DNA of 64,000 nucleotides from Planctomycetota bacterium (GCA_015075515.1 JABTUE010000001.1:124001-188000), one strand, 5' to 3'; counted from the first letter of the stretch, positions 34,935-44,643 are shown. Notes: a model not told the origin generated them from the letters alone. Numbers and translations are program-made.

Positions 34935-35627
34935 ATGAGCACGGCCTCGGACAACCAGGACCTCAAGCTGATGGCCGCGATCAAGCGCGGCGACAGCGAC
35001 GCATTTGAGCAGCTTTTTTACAAGTACTACCGGCGGCTGTACGCGCTGTTTTACCGGCTGGCCTGGGACGACGGCCGGGCCGAAGACCTGCTGCAGGAAA
35101 CCTTCATGCGGGTCTGGCGCGGCGCGCTGACCTACAAGGACGACCTGAAAGTTTCCAGTTGGATCTACCGCATCGGGCGCAACTGCTGGATAGACCTTGA
35201 GGCCAGGCGCAAAAGCGTGCGCCGCGCCGTGGACATTGAATCCGATGCCGCGCTGGATTCGGGCCGTGTGGACGCGCTGAGCGAAAACGACCCCCGCGCC
35301 ACCACCAGCGGCCGGTATGCCGCGGTGCGGTCGCTGAACATCATTGAAACGATTGCCAACCCCACCGAGGAAACGCCTGATACCCGGGCCGCGCGGCGCG
35401 AGGTCGAAGAGGGCGTGCGTTCGGGCCTGCTGGACCTTGACCCGATGCACCGGCTGGTGCTGGTGATGAGCTTTTACCAGGGCATGACCTACGCCGAGAT
35501 CGCCGAGGCACTGGAGATTCCGGCGGGTACGGTCAAATCGCGTGTGTACTACGCCGAGCGCAAGCTGCGTGACCGGCTCAAGAAGTACGTCCAGCCCGCC
35601 CAGCGCGCCGCGGAGGGCACGTCATGA
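34935..35627 (+). CDS. ECF-family RNA polymerase sigma factor
   Basis: A 230-residue sigma-70 family protein. Region 2 spans about residues 10-90 (DAFEQLFYKYYRRLYALFYR, AEDLLQETFMRVW, VSSWIYRIGRNCWIDLEARR). Region 4 is near 160-215 (LDLDPMHRLVLVMSFYQGMT, AEIAEALEIPAGTVKSRVYY). The linker of about 75 residues between them is longer than usual for ECF factors. The stop overlaps the next gene by four bases (ATGA), which encodes a membrane protein with an anti-sigma-like start. Its likely targets include its own promoter and that at 39577. Confidence 0.93.
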   Translation: MSTASDNQDLKLMAAIKRGDSDAFEQLFYKYYRRLYALFYRLAWDDGRAEDLLQETFMRVWRGALTYKDDLKVSSWIYRIGRNCWIDLEARRKSVRRAVDIESDAALDSGRVDALSENDPRATTSGRYAAVRSLNIIETIANPTEETPDTRAARREVEEGVRSGLLDLDPMHRLVLVMSFYQGMTYAEIAEALEIPAGTVKSRVYYAERKLRDRLKKYVQPAQRAAEGTS

Positions 35628-36934
35628 TTGACGAAGAACTGAGACCCACCCAGCCGGTGATCGGCGCGGTACTGGTCAGCTACGCGCTGGGCGAACTGGA
35701 CGCCGAGGAACAGTCGGCGCTGCAGAAGAAGCTGGACGCCACCCCGGCGCTGCGCGACGAACTGGAGGAAATCCGCCAGCATCTGCGCCTGCACCAGCAG
35801 GTGCGCAAGGTGGCGCCCCGTCGCGGCAGCTTTGAACGTCTGCGTGCCCGCATGAAGCGCGAGGGCAGCTTTGACGGCGCCGTGCCCGGCGCGCACTGCA
35901 TGGCGCGGCGCAGCTTTGTCGCGGCGTGCGTGGTGGGCGTGATCGCGGTCGTGCTGCTGGTGCTGTTCACCGGCGTGCCGGCCGTGCAGTCGCGCCCCGA
36001 CCAGATCGGCCAGATCGTGTACCACAACCCGTCGCTGACTCTGGGCCAGAAGCGCGAGGTCGTCGCCAGCGACGAACTGGTGCTTTACAACGGCAACGTC
36101 AACCCGCCCCAGGGCGATTACAACACGGGGTCCTACGACGCGTTTCTGTGGCTGCCCACCGGCCAGGCCAACACCTACAGCAGCATTGAGGTCAGCCAGA
36201 ACACCGCGTTTCGGTTCAGCGCCGTGCGCGTAATGGAACTTTCCGGCGGCGAGATCCGCCGCCTGGATGTCCTGCCCGGAGGCATCACCGACGGCCCGTT
36301 TGTGGTGCGCACGCCGCACGGCCGCATCGAAGTCGAAGAAGGCGCCCTGGCCGTGTCCGTCACGCGCGACCGCGCCCGCACCCAGGTCAGCGTTTCGTCC
36401 GGCAGTGCCCGCGTCTACGGGCTGGAATCCGAACGCGCGTTTCTGGTGACTTCGGGCTATTGCACGGCCATCGAGCGCGCCAAGCTGCCCGACCCGCCGC
36501 GTCCGATGCTGGAACTTCTGCTGTCGCCCCGCACCGGCAGCGAATTCGAACTGGAGGCCACACTGGTCAACGCCGGCTTTGTGCCGGTCAAGGTGGCGCG
36601 GGCCTATTCGCGCGTGCCGGTGTATCTGCTGCATGTGTCGTACACGTCTGAATTTGACCCCGGCGTTCCGCCCGAAAACACGACGCTGCCGCCGGTGCAG
36701 GTAACGCCCAAGCCCCAGCAGGGCGAATCGCCGGCTGATCACCGCGGCGAAACCTGGCTTGAGCCCGGCAAGGTGTACCGCTTCACGTTTGACGTGTCGC
36801 CGGCGCTGATGCACGCTCCGCGCGTCGAGTTCTGGCTGCGGCTGGAATACCGCGGCGATCTGTACGCGCCCGCGGGCCAGGCCCAGGCGCGTATCCACAG
36901 CAGCAACCTGCGCATGGACATGAGAAACCGCTAA
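35624..36934 (+). CDS. Anti-sigma/FecR-like membrane protein
   Basis: A 436-residue protein. Residues 1-60 (LVSYALGELDAEEQSALQKK) resemble the ASD of anti-sigma factors without the zinc triad. A membrane helix lies at about 95-116 (FVAACVVGVIAVVLLVLF). A periplasmic FecR-like beta domain follows (GGEIRRLDVLPGG, PFVVRTPHGRIEVEEGALAV, TQVSVSSGSARVYG), then an Ig-like C-terminal region. Overlap with the sigma gene indicates a sigma/anti-sigma pair. The FecR domain probably senses an envelope signal and releases the sigma factor. Confidence 0.8.
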   Translation: MIDEELRPTQPVIGAVLVSYALGELDAEEQSALQKKLDATPALRDELEEIRQHLRLHQQVRKVAPRRGSFERLRARMKREGSFDGAVPGAHCMARRSFVAACVVGVIAVVLLVLFTGVPAVQSRPDQIGQIVYHNPSLTLGQKREVVASDELVLYNGNVNPPQGDYNTGSYDAFLWLPTGQANTYSSIEVSQNTAFRFSAVRVMELSGGEIRRLDVLPGGITDGPFVVRTPHGRIEVEEGALAVSVTRDRARTQVSVSSGSARVYGLESERAFLVTSGYCTAIERAKLPDPPRPMLELLLSPRTGSEFELEATLVNAGFVPVKVARAYSRVPVYLLHVSYTSEFDPGVPPENTTLPPVQVTPKPQQGESPADHRGETWLEPGKVYRFTFDVSPALMHAPRVEFWLRLEYRGDLYAPAGQAQARIHSSNLRMDMRNR

Positions 36935-36954
36935 CGCCGCCCAGTGAGCCGCCC

Positions 36955-39516
36955 ATGACCACGACCGTGATCGAACAGAAACTTGCCCAGCTTCGCTCGC
37001 ATATCCGGCTTACCTTTCTGTCCTGGGGGCTGGCCAAGGTCACGATCTGGGCGGCGGTACTGACCCTGTGGCTGTATTACACCGACCGCATCCTGCAGCT
37101 TCCCGGCGGCGTGCGTCTGCTGTTTCTGGGCGTGGCCGCCGTGGCGGTGATTGTGGTGGCGCTGCGCGGCATTGTGTTTCCGCTTTCGCGCACGCTGTCT
37201 GACGAAGACCTGGCGCTGCTGGTTGAACGCGAGTACCCGCTGCTGAACGACCGCCTGATTTCCGCCCTGCAGATTCTGCGTTCACAGGAACGCTACAAGG
37301 ACACCGCCAGCGGCGACATGATCAAGGTTCTGGTCGGCGAGGCCTTTGATCTGGCCGGCCGCCTGAAGTTCGAACAGGCCGTGCGCACGCGCCGCCTGAT
37401 GCTGGTTCTGGGCGGCAGCCTGCTGGCGATGCTGGTTGTGTTCGGCCACGCCTGGCTGGACCGCGACAACATGAGTATCTGGGTGCGCCGCGTGCTGGGC
37501 CAGGGTCCGGCCTGGCCGACGCTGACCCAGCTTGACGCGCGGATTCTGGAACGCGACGAGCTGCCCCAGTATCCCACCGACGACCCGCTGAACGTCAACT
37601 TCAGTTTCGCGCCGACCGAAGAGGTACCCGAACTGGGCGTGCGCGGGCTGTACGAAGTCGCCATGGGCTCCGATCTGCGCTTTGTGGCCGAACCCAGCGG
37701 CAAGATCCCCGACACCGCCGAGATCCGCATTGTCACCTACGCGCGCGAGCCCGGCGGCGGCTATGTCCAGGTGGGCAACCCCAACGTGCGGCCGATGAGC
37801 CGGGGTGTGATCCGCGGCGCCGACGGCAAGGAGCGCGTGTACTTCAGCTACAACAAAACCAACATCATCAGCCCGCTGGAACGCATCACGATCCGCGCCG
37901 GCGACGCTGTTGCCGGGCCGTTTTACCTGCGCGTGATTCCGGCCCCCGAACTGGAAAGCGCGCTGGAGCTGCGCCTGTCCTTTCCCCGCTATCTGGTGAT
38001 TGAAGACCGCGTCACCCAGGAACCCCGCATTGAAGCCGTGGCCGGCACGTCGGTCGAATTTCTTTTTTCCACGACCAAGCCGCTGAAACTTGACGCCGCC
38101 GACGGCAGCGCGCTGGTGGTGGACTTCAACGTGGGTTCCAGCCAGCGCTACCCGGTCGAAAGCAACTTTTCCGCCGGCCCCCAGAACTACCGCGCGCGCA
38201 TCCCGGCGCTGACACTGGGCATGGCGCGCTGGCGTCTGCGGCTGGTGGACGAACGCGGCATTGAAAACGCCCGCCGCATCGGCGACCTGATGACCGTCAA
38301 GGAAGATGTGCCGCCCACGGTCAAGATCCAGTTCAGCGGCGACCCGCTGGTGTCCAACCAGCTTGTCTATGTCACGCCCGATGCCTCGATTCCGCTGGAA
38401 TTCGAGATGGCCGACGACTACGGCGTGGGCAGCGCCAAACTGATGTGGCGCTTTTCCGACGACCCCGAGTTCCGCGAACACGCGCCCTTTGCCGCGGCCT
38501 TCCGGCACCTGGAAACCGCGCCCCAGCCGCTGGTGCGCGCCACTTTTGAGCTGGAGTTCGACAAGCTGATTGGCGAGCTGCGGCCGCCCGCCGGTGCCCG
38601 CCCGACGATCCAGCTTTACATCCAGGCCTTTGACCTCAACCAGGTCAAGGTGGACGACACCACCCCGCCCGTGCTGCAGGGCAGCCGCGCCAATACCACC
38701 CTGACCTACGAGCTGTACACGATTGATGAACTGCGCATGAAGGTCAGCACCCAGATCCGCCAGATCAAAACCACCATCGGCAGCATGGTCGCGCTGCAGT
38801 CGGATCTGGTGGCCATGACGCGCGACGTGCTTTCGCGCACCAACCTGCTGGATCTGCGCGGCAACGAGGGCGAGCGCCTGCGCACCGACCTCAATGACGC
38901 CTACCAGAAACAGAACCAGTTGCTGCGCGACGCCGAAGTGGTCGCCGACCGCTTTGGCGTTTTCGCCCAGGTCTACCGCTTCAACCGCCTGGAACGCCAG
39001 GATGCCGCCCGTCCCCAGGAGGGCCGCATCCAGACCGTGCGCCTTCTGGCCACCATTGCCGCCGCCAACGCCGAGCTTCAGCGCCAGCTCAACAACCCGC
39101 TGGTGCGCCTCGAAGACGCCGAAGACGAAGCCGTCGCCCGCCTGGCCGGCGAACTGGTTCGCGCGCTGTCCGGCCATCTGCGCCGCGCCCTGCCCGATGA
39201 GACCTTTCCCGCCCGCAGCTTCGGCCATGTGCTGCAGATTGCCGGTCTGCACACCCCCGGCTTCATGGACAACGCCCGCACGGCCTACGAGGCCATCCTC
39301 GACATGGACCGCAAGCCCAACGAACGCCGCGAACTGCTGGCCGAACTTGAGCGCCAGCAGGTTCTGACCTTGGCCATGCTGCGCGCGGTGCAGGAACAGG
39401 TGAAGAAGTGGGAGGGCTTTGACGACATCCTTCACGGCTTCCGTAACCTGCTCAAGTCACAGGAAGAGACCAACCAGGAACTCAAAGAGCTCGAAAAGGG
39501 CCGGCGCGGTGAATAA
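36955..39516 (+). CDS. DUF4175-like membrane protein with coiled coil
   Basis: An 853-residue protein. Two or three membrane helices lie in the first 165 residues (ILQLPGGVRLLFLGVAAVAV, LMLVLGGSLLAMLVVFGHAW). A long extracytoplasmic region of beta-rich repeats follows (residues about 190-560), then a helical coiled-coil C-terminus (VREQVKKWEGF-like end, LLKSQEETNQELKELEKGRR). The layout fits DUF4175-like proteins found near BatA/aerotolerance-type genes in PVC bacteria. It is encoded 20 bases after the FecR-like gene and is probably co-transcribed with it. Function unknown. Confidence 0.6.
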   Translation: MTTTVIEQKLAQLRSHIRLTFLSWGLAKVTIWAAVLTLWLYYTDRILQLPGGVRLLFLGVAAVAVIVVALRGIVFPLSRTLSDEDLALLVEREYPLLNDRLISALQILRSQERYKDTASGDMIKVLVGEAFDLAGRLKFEQAVRTRRLMLVLGGSLLAMLVVFGHAWLDRDNMSIWVRRVLGQGPAWPTLTQLDARILERDELPQYPTDDPLNVNFSFAPTEEVPELGVRGLYEVAMGSDLRFVAEPSGKIPDTAEIRIVTYAREPGGGYVQVGNPNVRPMSRGVIRGADGKERVYFSYNKTNIISPLERITIRAGDAVAGPFYLRVIPAPELESALELRLSFPRYLVIEDRVTQEPRIEAVAGTSVEFLFSTTKPLKLDAADGSALVVDFNVGSSQRYPVESNFSAGPQNYRARIPALTLGMARWRLRLVDERGIENARRIGDLMTVKEDVPPTVKIQFSGDPLVSNQLVYVTPDASIPLEFEMADDYGVGSAKLMWRFSDDPEFREHAPFAAAFRHLETAPQPLVRATFELEFDKLIGELRPPAGARPTIQLYIQAFDLNQVKVDDTTPPVLQGSRANTTLTYELYTIDELRMKVSTQIRQIKTTIGSMVALQSDLVAMTRDVLSRTNLLDLRGNEGERLRTDLNDAYQKQNQLLRDAEVVADRFGVFAQVYRFNRLERQDAARPQEGRIQTVRLLATIAAANAELQRQLNNPLVRLEDAEDEAVARLAGELVRALSGHLRRALPDETFPARSFGHVLQIAGLHTPGFMDNARTAYEAILDMDRKPNERRELLAELERQQVLTLAMLRAVQEQVKKWEGFDDILHGFRNLLKSQEETNQELKELEKGRRGE

Positions 39517-39576
39517 CCCGCCGGTGTTGGCCATAAACTGTTGTTGTAAAACGGGTTATAAATGTGATTTCGACGT

Positions 39577-39606
39577 GAACCGATCCGCCCCGCCCCGCGT
39601 ACTATA
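39577..39606 (+). promoter_or_regulatory. ECF-type promoter of the coiled-coil gene
   Basis: GAACC at 39577-39581, 16 bases, then CGTACTATA from 39598. Spacing and both boxes match the element before the sigma gene, suggesting the same sigma factor reads both. An 8-bp dyad ATAACCCG / CGGGTTAT (39513-39520 and 39552-39559) lies just upstream. Confidence 0.65.
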
Positions 39607-39635
39607 AGGTACGCAGTGCTCTGATCGGGGACCGC

Positions 39636-42600
39636 ATGAACTCACGCACCTTCCAGGCCAAAATCCGCTTCTGGAACCGACTGTTTTCGGCCGTGGCCGT
39701 TTGCGCCATGGCCGTGCTGCTGGCACGACCCGTGGACTCCCAGGATACGGGCCGGTCTTCGGATCCGGCTGCGGCCAAGCCTGAAGAGTTGCGCGAAAAA
39801 CTGTCCAAGAAACAGGCCGCGCTGCGCCAGACGCTGTCTGACCTCAAAGAGCGTCTGGAGAAGCTGCTGGTGGAACTCGAGGCCAGCGACGACCAGGCTG
39901 AACGCCGGCGCATTCCGCACATCACCGCCGCGCTCAAGCGCCTGAACGAGTTGCGCATCGAAGACCTGATGGGCACCACCGAGGAAAACATCCGCGAGGG
40001 TGAACTGCGCACTGCCCTGGCCAAGGCCGCGACCATCGAAAACCAGATCAAGGAAGTGCTCAAGCTGCTGGAACACGGCGCGGCGATCGGCGTGGACGAA
40101 GAACTCAAGGCCCGCCAGGAACAGATCGAGGCCCTCAATCGCATGATCGAGGACCAGCACCGCCTGCGCAACGATACCAGCGAAATGCGCAACAACGACC
40201 TGGCCAGGGAACTGCGCCAGTTCGAACAACGCGCCCGCGAACTGCGCGAGCGCGAAGAAAACCTGCGCCGCGAAACCCAGGATCTGCAACAGCAGCGCGA
40301 GATGCTGCAACAGCAGTTGCGCGACCTGGAACGTCTCAAGGAAGACCAGCAGAAAGCCCGCGAAGCCGTCGAACAGCGCCGCAAGGACGACCAGAAAGCC
40401 CACGACGAACAGGTGCGCAACCTGGAACAGGCCCTGGACCAGCTCAAGAAGCTGGAAGACGAAGCCCGCAAGGCCCACGAGCAGGACAAGCGCCTGAAAG
40501 ACGTTGATCAGATCAGCCGCGACCTGGAACGGCTGATGAAAGACCAGACCGACGTCAAAAAGAACGCCGAAAAGGCCGGCGAGCAGCCCAACCAGAAGGC
40601 CCTGGACGCCGTGACCCGCGCCGCCCAGGAACAGGAAGAGGCCTACCGCAACACCCGCAGCGCCAACGCCCAGCGCCAGGGCGCCAACACGCCCCTGCCG
40701 CGCGAACTCAACGAACAACTGCAAAAGGAACAGAAAGAGGCCGAAGAGGCGATTGCCGCCGCGCGCAAGGCCACCGAGGCCCTGCCCGCCACGCCCGATT
40801 CCCGCAAGGCCGCCGAGGCCCTGAAAAAAGCCGCCGAACACAGCGCCCAGGCCGAAAAGGCCCTGCAGTCCGGTGACCCCGACGCCGCCGAAAAATCCCA
40901 GGCCGAAGCCGGCAAGGCGCTGAAGGAAGCCGCCGAGGCCCTGCGCCCGGCCAGTGAAACCAGCCCCGACCTGCGCCGCTCACGCAGCGGCCAGGAGAAC
41001 GTCCAGCAGAACGCCGACAAACTCAACCGTGACCTCAAGGCCCTGGCCAACGAGATCGCCCGCCAGCGCCAGCAGCAGGGCAACCCCGACGGCCAGAAGG
41101 CCAGCGAGGCCGATTTCGCCCAGGAACAGGTCGAAAAGGCCCAGGGTGCCATGGAACAGGCCCTGGAAAACCTCAAGCAGGCCGAAGCCGCCCAGGCCCA
41201 GCAGAAAATGCAGGAAGCCCTCGACGCCATGCAGAAAGCCGGCGAACACCTGCGCAAGTCCGAGGGCATGAACGCCGAAGGCAAGCCTGACTTCAACCAG
41301 GCCGCCAAACGCCAGCAGGAACTGGCGCGCAGTCTCGACAAACTGGCCGAAGACGTCAGCCGCCTGCCCGAACCAAAGCTGGATGAGGCCGGCCTGAACG
41401 AGGCGCTGCAGCGCGCCCGTGACTCGGCGCGCCCGTTGCAGGATTCGGAAGACCGCAACCTGCGCAACAGCGCACGGGCCATGGACAAGGCGCTGGAGAA
41501 ACTCCAGCAGGAAATGCGCCAGGGCAACCCTGAGCCCCAGTCCATGCGCGATGCCATGGACGCCGCCCGCGCCATGCAGCGCGAAGCACAGCGCGCCCCC
41601 GGCGATCAGGCGCGCCAGGCCGCCCGCGACGCCGAAGACCTGGCCCGCCGCCTCGAAGAAGCCTACGACGCACGCCAGGGTGCCCGCGAAGCCCGCGAGG
41701 GTCTGCAGAACGCGGCCCAGGACACCCGCAAGGCCGCCGAAGCCCTCGAAAAGCAGGATGGTGAAGCCGGCACCCGCGCTGAAAACCAGGCGCTGGACGA
41801 CATCAGTGCCGCCCGTGCCGGCCTGCAGAAACGGCTGGATGCCGAACGCGGCGCCAAGGCGTTGCAGGGCGCCAGCGACCAGCAGGCCGATATGGCCCGC
41901 CGTGCCCAGCAGGCCGCCGATGATCTGCAGAAAGCTGCCCAGCAGCAGAAGAGCGCCGACGCCCGCGATGCCGGTAACCAGGCCGGCAAGCAGGCCGCGG
42001 AAGCCGCCCAGCAGATGCAGAAGGCTGCCGAGGCATTGAAGAACGCCGCGGAAGCCAGCAAGGGCCAGAACCAGCAAGGCCAGAACCAGCAAGGCCAGAA
42101 CCAGCAAGGCCAGAACCAGCAAGGCCAGAACCAGCAAGGCCAGAACCAGCAGGGCCAGAATCAGCAGGGCCAGAATCAGCAGGGCCAGAATCAGCAGGGC
42201 CAGAATCAGCAGGGCCAGAATCAGCAAGGCCAGAACCAGCAACGGTCCGAGCAGATGCAGCAGGCCCAGCAGGCCCAGCAGCAGGCCGAACAGAAACTCA
42301 ACGAGGCGATCGAACAGTTGCGCCAGCAGCAGCAGCGCATGGAGCAACAGCAGCAACAGGCCGCCGGCGAACTGGCCAAGACCCAGCAGCAGCTCCAGCA
42401 GGAGACCGCCAAGGTTGCCGACGAGCTGAAAAAGGCCGGCGAAACGCGCAAGCCTGCCCCCTCGGAACAGGAGGCGCTGGACAACCTGCGCCAGGCCGAA
42501 CAGGAAATGAAAAAGGCGGCGGAAAACCTCCAGCAGGGCAAGTCCGCCGAATCCCAGCAGAACCAGCAGCAGGCGGTCGAAAAGCTCGACAAGGCCGTGG

Positions 42601-43586
42601 AGAAACTCCAGGAGGCCCAGAACGACAGCATCGCCGAGGAAGACCGCCGCAAGTTCGAGGAACTGAAGGAGCGCCAGAAGGATCTGGAGCGCCGGCTGGA
42701 CGAGTTCAACAAGAACCCCAAGAACCAGGAAAACCAGACCGCCCAGCGCGCCCAGCAGCAGGCCCAGAAAGCCATGCAGAAGGCCCGCCAGGACCTGGAA
42801 CGCCAGAACTCCTCCGAGGCCGAGGAAAGCCAGAAGGAAGCCCAGGAAAAGCTTGAAGAAGCCAAGAACGCCCTTGAGGAAAAGCTCAACGAATACGTTC
42901 AGGGCCAGCAGGAACAGATGCTGGTCCAGGTCGAGGAAAGCCTCAAGGCCATGAAGGAAAAGCAGGTCGCCGCCCGCGACAACACTGTCAAGCTTGACCT
43001 TGAACTGCGCCAGAAGGGCGGCCGCTGGAACCCGCAGCTTCGCCGCAAGGGCAAAGCCCTGTTCGGCGAACAGGAAGAAGTGCGCAAACTGTGTGACGAA
43101 ACGCTGGAAGCCCTCAAGACCGGCAACTACGGCGGCTTTACCCGCAACATGGAGCTGATCCAGAAGCTGCTGCTGGAAGTGCAGGGCCGCCTTGACGGCG
43201 CCGAACCCGACGTGGGTGAAGGCACCCAGCTCGACCAGGGCGAAGTGATTGACAAGATTGACCGCATGCTCAAGGCCGTTGAGGGTGAACGCAAACGCCT
43301 GGCCGACCAGCGCAAGAAACAGCAGCAGCAGCAACAGCAGGGCGGCGGACAGCCCCAGCCCCAGCCCCTGGTCAGCAAGCTGGCCGAAATGGAACTCGTG
43401 TACGAAGAACAGAAGGCTCTGGGCGAAAAGATCCGCAACCTGGGCCAGAAGACCAAGGGCTACAGCCGCGACGAGTTGCCCGAATACTACAAGCGGCTGT
43501 ACGAACGCTATTCGGCCGAACAGGCCGAACTCAAGAAGACCTGGGACGACCTGCGCAAGCAGATCCCCGGCGGCAGCGAGGAATAA
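39636..43586 (+). CDS. Giant exported coiled-coil protein with GQNQQ repeats
   Basis: A 1,316-residue protein starting with a signal-anchor-like segment (FWNRLFSAVAVCAMAVLLAR). Nearly all the rest is Ala/Gln/Glu/Lys-rich coiled coil. At about residues 810-869 there are 12 tandem GQNQQ pentapeptides, followed by Q-rich runs. The last 250 residues are less repetitive (VRKLCDETLEALKTGNYGGF, ELPEYYKRLYERYSAEQAEL) and may be a folded end domain. No enzymatic motif is seen. It lies in the same cluster as the DUF4175-like protein and behind its own ECF-type promoter. A structural envelope or stalk role is plausible but not shown. Confidence 0.75.
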   Translation: MNSRTFQAKIRFWNRLFSAVAVCAMAVLLARPVDSQDTGRSSDPAAAKPEELREKLSKKQAALRQTLSDLKERLEKLLVELEASDDQAERRRIPHITAALKRLNELRIEDLMGTTEENIREGELRTALAKAATIENQIKEVLKLLEHGAAIGVDEELKARQEQIEALNRMIEDQHRLRNDTSEMRNNDLARELRQFEQRARELREREENLRRETQDLQQQREMLQQQLRDLERLKEDQQKAREAVEQRRKDDQKAHDEQVRNLEQALDQLKKLEDEARKAHEQDKRLKDVDQISRDLERLMKDQTDVKKNAEKAGEQPNQKALDAVTRAAQEQEEAYRNTRSANAQRQGANTPLPRELNEQLQKEQKEAEEAIAAARKATEALPATPDSRKAAEALKKAAEHSAQAEKALQSGDPDAAEKSQAEAGKALKEAAEALRPASETSPDLRRSRSGQENVQQNADKLNRDLKALANEIARQRQQQGNPDGQKASEADFAQEQVEKAQGAMEQALENLKQAEAAQAQQKMQEALDAMQKAGEHLRKSEGMNAEGKPDFNQAAKRQQELARSLDKLAEDVSRLPEPKLDEAGLNEALQRARDSARPLQDSEDRNLRNSARAMDKALEKLQQEMRQGNPEPQSMRDAMDAARAMQREAQRAPGDQARQAARDAEDLARRLEEAYDARQGAREAREGLQNAAQDTRKAAEALEKQDGEAGTRAENQALDDISAARAGLQKRLDAERGAKALQGASDQQADMARRAQQAADDLQKAAQQQKSADARDAGNQAGKQAAEAAQQMQKAAEALKNAAEASKGQNQQGQNQQGQNQQGQNQQGQNQQGQNQQGQNQQGQNQQGQNQQGQNQQGQNQQGQNQQRSEQMQQAQQAQQQAEQKLNEAIEQLRQQQQRMEQQQQQAAGELAKTQQQLQQETAKVADELKKAGETRKPAPSEQEALDNLRQAEQEMKKAAENLQQGKSAESQQNQQQAVEKLDKAVEKLQEAQNDSIAEEDRRKFEELKERQKDLERRLDEFNKNPKNQENQTAQRAQQQAQKAMQKARQDLERQNSSEAEESQKEAQEKLEEAKNALEEKLNEYVQGQQEQMLVQVEESLKAMKEKQVAARDNTVKLDLELRQKGGRWNPQLRRKGKALFGEQEEVRKLCDETLEALKTGNYGGFTRNMELIQKLLLEVQGRLDGAEPDVGEGTQLDQGEVIDKIDRMLKAVEGERKRLADQRKKQQQQQQQGGGQPQPQPLVSKLAEMELVYEEQKALGEKIRNLGQKTKGYSRDELPEYYKRLYERYSAEQAELKKTWDDLRKQIPGGSEE
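42063..42242 (+). repeat. Twelve 15-bp tandem repeats encoding GQNQQ
   Basis: Twelve in-frame units of GGCCAGAAYCAGCAR cover 180 bases with only silent differences: units 1-6 and 12 carry AAC, units 7-11 carry AAT. The block of AAT units suggests recent expansion by slippage or unequal crossing-over. Confidence 0.95.
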
Positions 43587-43646
43587 ACCGGAACCGCGGC
43601 GCCCAAACCCGCGTTTTGATCAAGGCGGCACACAAGGAAACAGACC

Positions 43647-44567
43647 ATGAAACGCATTCTGCTTGCTCTGGCCTTCACCGGCATACTGGCCGCGCCCGCG
43701 GCCCTGGCCGCTCAGGAGGGCGTCGTTGAGGGCGAAGCCGAGGAGTCCCCCCAGGAACTGCTGGCCAAGCTGCACAAGCTGATGAAAGAGGCCAGCAAGG
43801 AAATGGGCGAGCTTGAAAAAGAACTGGCCAAGGCCAGCCTGTCCGCCCCCAAGGCCGACGTGGTCAAGGAACGCCTGGACCGCATCCGCAAAGCCATGCA
43901 GGAAGGCAAGCTGGACGACCTGCCTGAGGGCTTGCGCAAGGAAATCCAGGACAACCCTGAAGACGTCGCCCGTGCCACCGGCAAGAGCACAGACGAAGTC
44001 CGCAAGCTGGCCGAAGACGAGGCCAAACTGCGCGAGTTGCTGGAAAAGAACCCCGAACTGCTGAAGAAACTGGCCCAGAACGAAGAAACCATGCAGCGTG
44101 TTCTGGAAAAGCAGAACGCCGTCGAAAAGCGTCTGGCGGAAACGCTGCAGAAACAGGAACAGGCTGCCGAAGCCGCCCGCAAGAGCGTGGACGAAGCCGT
44201 GGACCTTGCCCACAAGCTGCGCCAGCAGGGCCAGGGTCAGGGCCAGGGACAACCCAAGAACAAGGGTGAAAAGACCAAGGACGGCCGCGAAAAGGAACAG
44301 CAGCAGGGCAACCCGAACCAGCCCAACAAAGGCGCCGACAGCCAGTACCAGCCCGGCGAAGGCGAAGGCCCCCGCAACGACAAGACCGAAGACTTCGAAC
44401 GCAGCGCCCAGGGCGGCGCCCAGTTCGAAAAGAAAGGCAAAGACATGGGCGACGGCAGCGGCAACGACAGCAACCGCCGCGAACCCGAAAAGTACAAGGA
44501 CTTCTGGAAGAAGTTCCAGGAAGACTCACGCAAGAAGATCGAAGAGCGCAAGTCCGAGGGCAAATAA
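43647..44567 (+). CDS. Exported coiled-coil protein
   Basis: A 306-residue protein with a clear signal peptide (MKRILLALAFTGILAAPAAL, cleavage near ALAAQ). The central part is coiled coil (LLAKLHKLMKEASKEMGELE, LEKQNAVEKRLAETLQKQEQ) and the tail is Gln/Gly/Asn/Lys-rich (QQGQGQGQGQPKNKG). It shares composition with the preceding giant protein and is 60 bases downstream, so the two are probably made together and may interact. A strong terminator follows. No known domain. Confidence 0.68.
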   Translation: MKRILLALAFTGILAAPAALAAQEGVVEGEAEESPQELLAKLHKLMKEASKEMGELEKELAKASLSAPKADVVKERLDRIRKAMQEGKLDDLPEGLRKEIQDNPEDVARATGKSTDEVRKLAEDEAKLRELLEKNPELLKKLAQNEETMQRVLEKQNAVEKRLAETLQKQEQAAEAARKSVDEAVDLAHKLRQQGQGQGQGQPKNKGEKTKDGREKEQQQGNPNQPNKGADSQYQPGEGEGPRNDKTEDFERSAQGGAQFEKKGKDMGDGSGNDSNRREPEKYKDFWKKFQEDSRKKIEERKSEGK

Positions 44568-44592
44568 CCCCGCCTCTGCCACAGCAAGCACA

Positions 44593-44624
44593 CGGGCCCG
44601 GCACACGCCGGGCCCGTTTCTTTT
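44593..44624 (+). terminator. Intrinsic terminator of the coiled-coil operon
   Basis: A perfect 10-bp stem CGGGCCCGGC / GCCGGGCCCG with loop ACAC, followed by TTTCTTTT, 26 bases after the stop. Confidence 0.92.
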
Positions 44625-44643
44625 GTTGATGTCGGTTTCTGTG

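Noticed and set aside
37282..39435. 717-codon open frame antisense to the DUF4175-like gene
   Set aside because: The sense-strand gene has a proper start, operon context and membrane helices; the antisense product has none.
42063..42242. Regular repeats considered as a CRISPR array
   Set aside because: The 15-bp units are contiguous, in frame and without spacers; they encode GQNQQ.
40980..43334. 784-codon antisense frame rich in Leu
   Set aside because: It is produced by the Gln/Ala/Glu-rich repeats of the coiled-coil gene read backwards.
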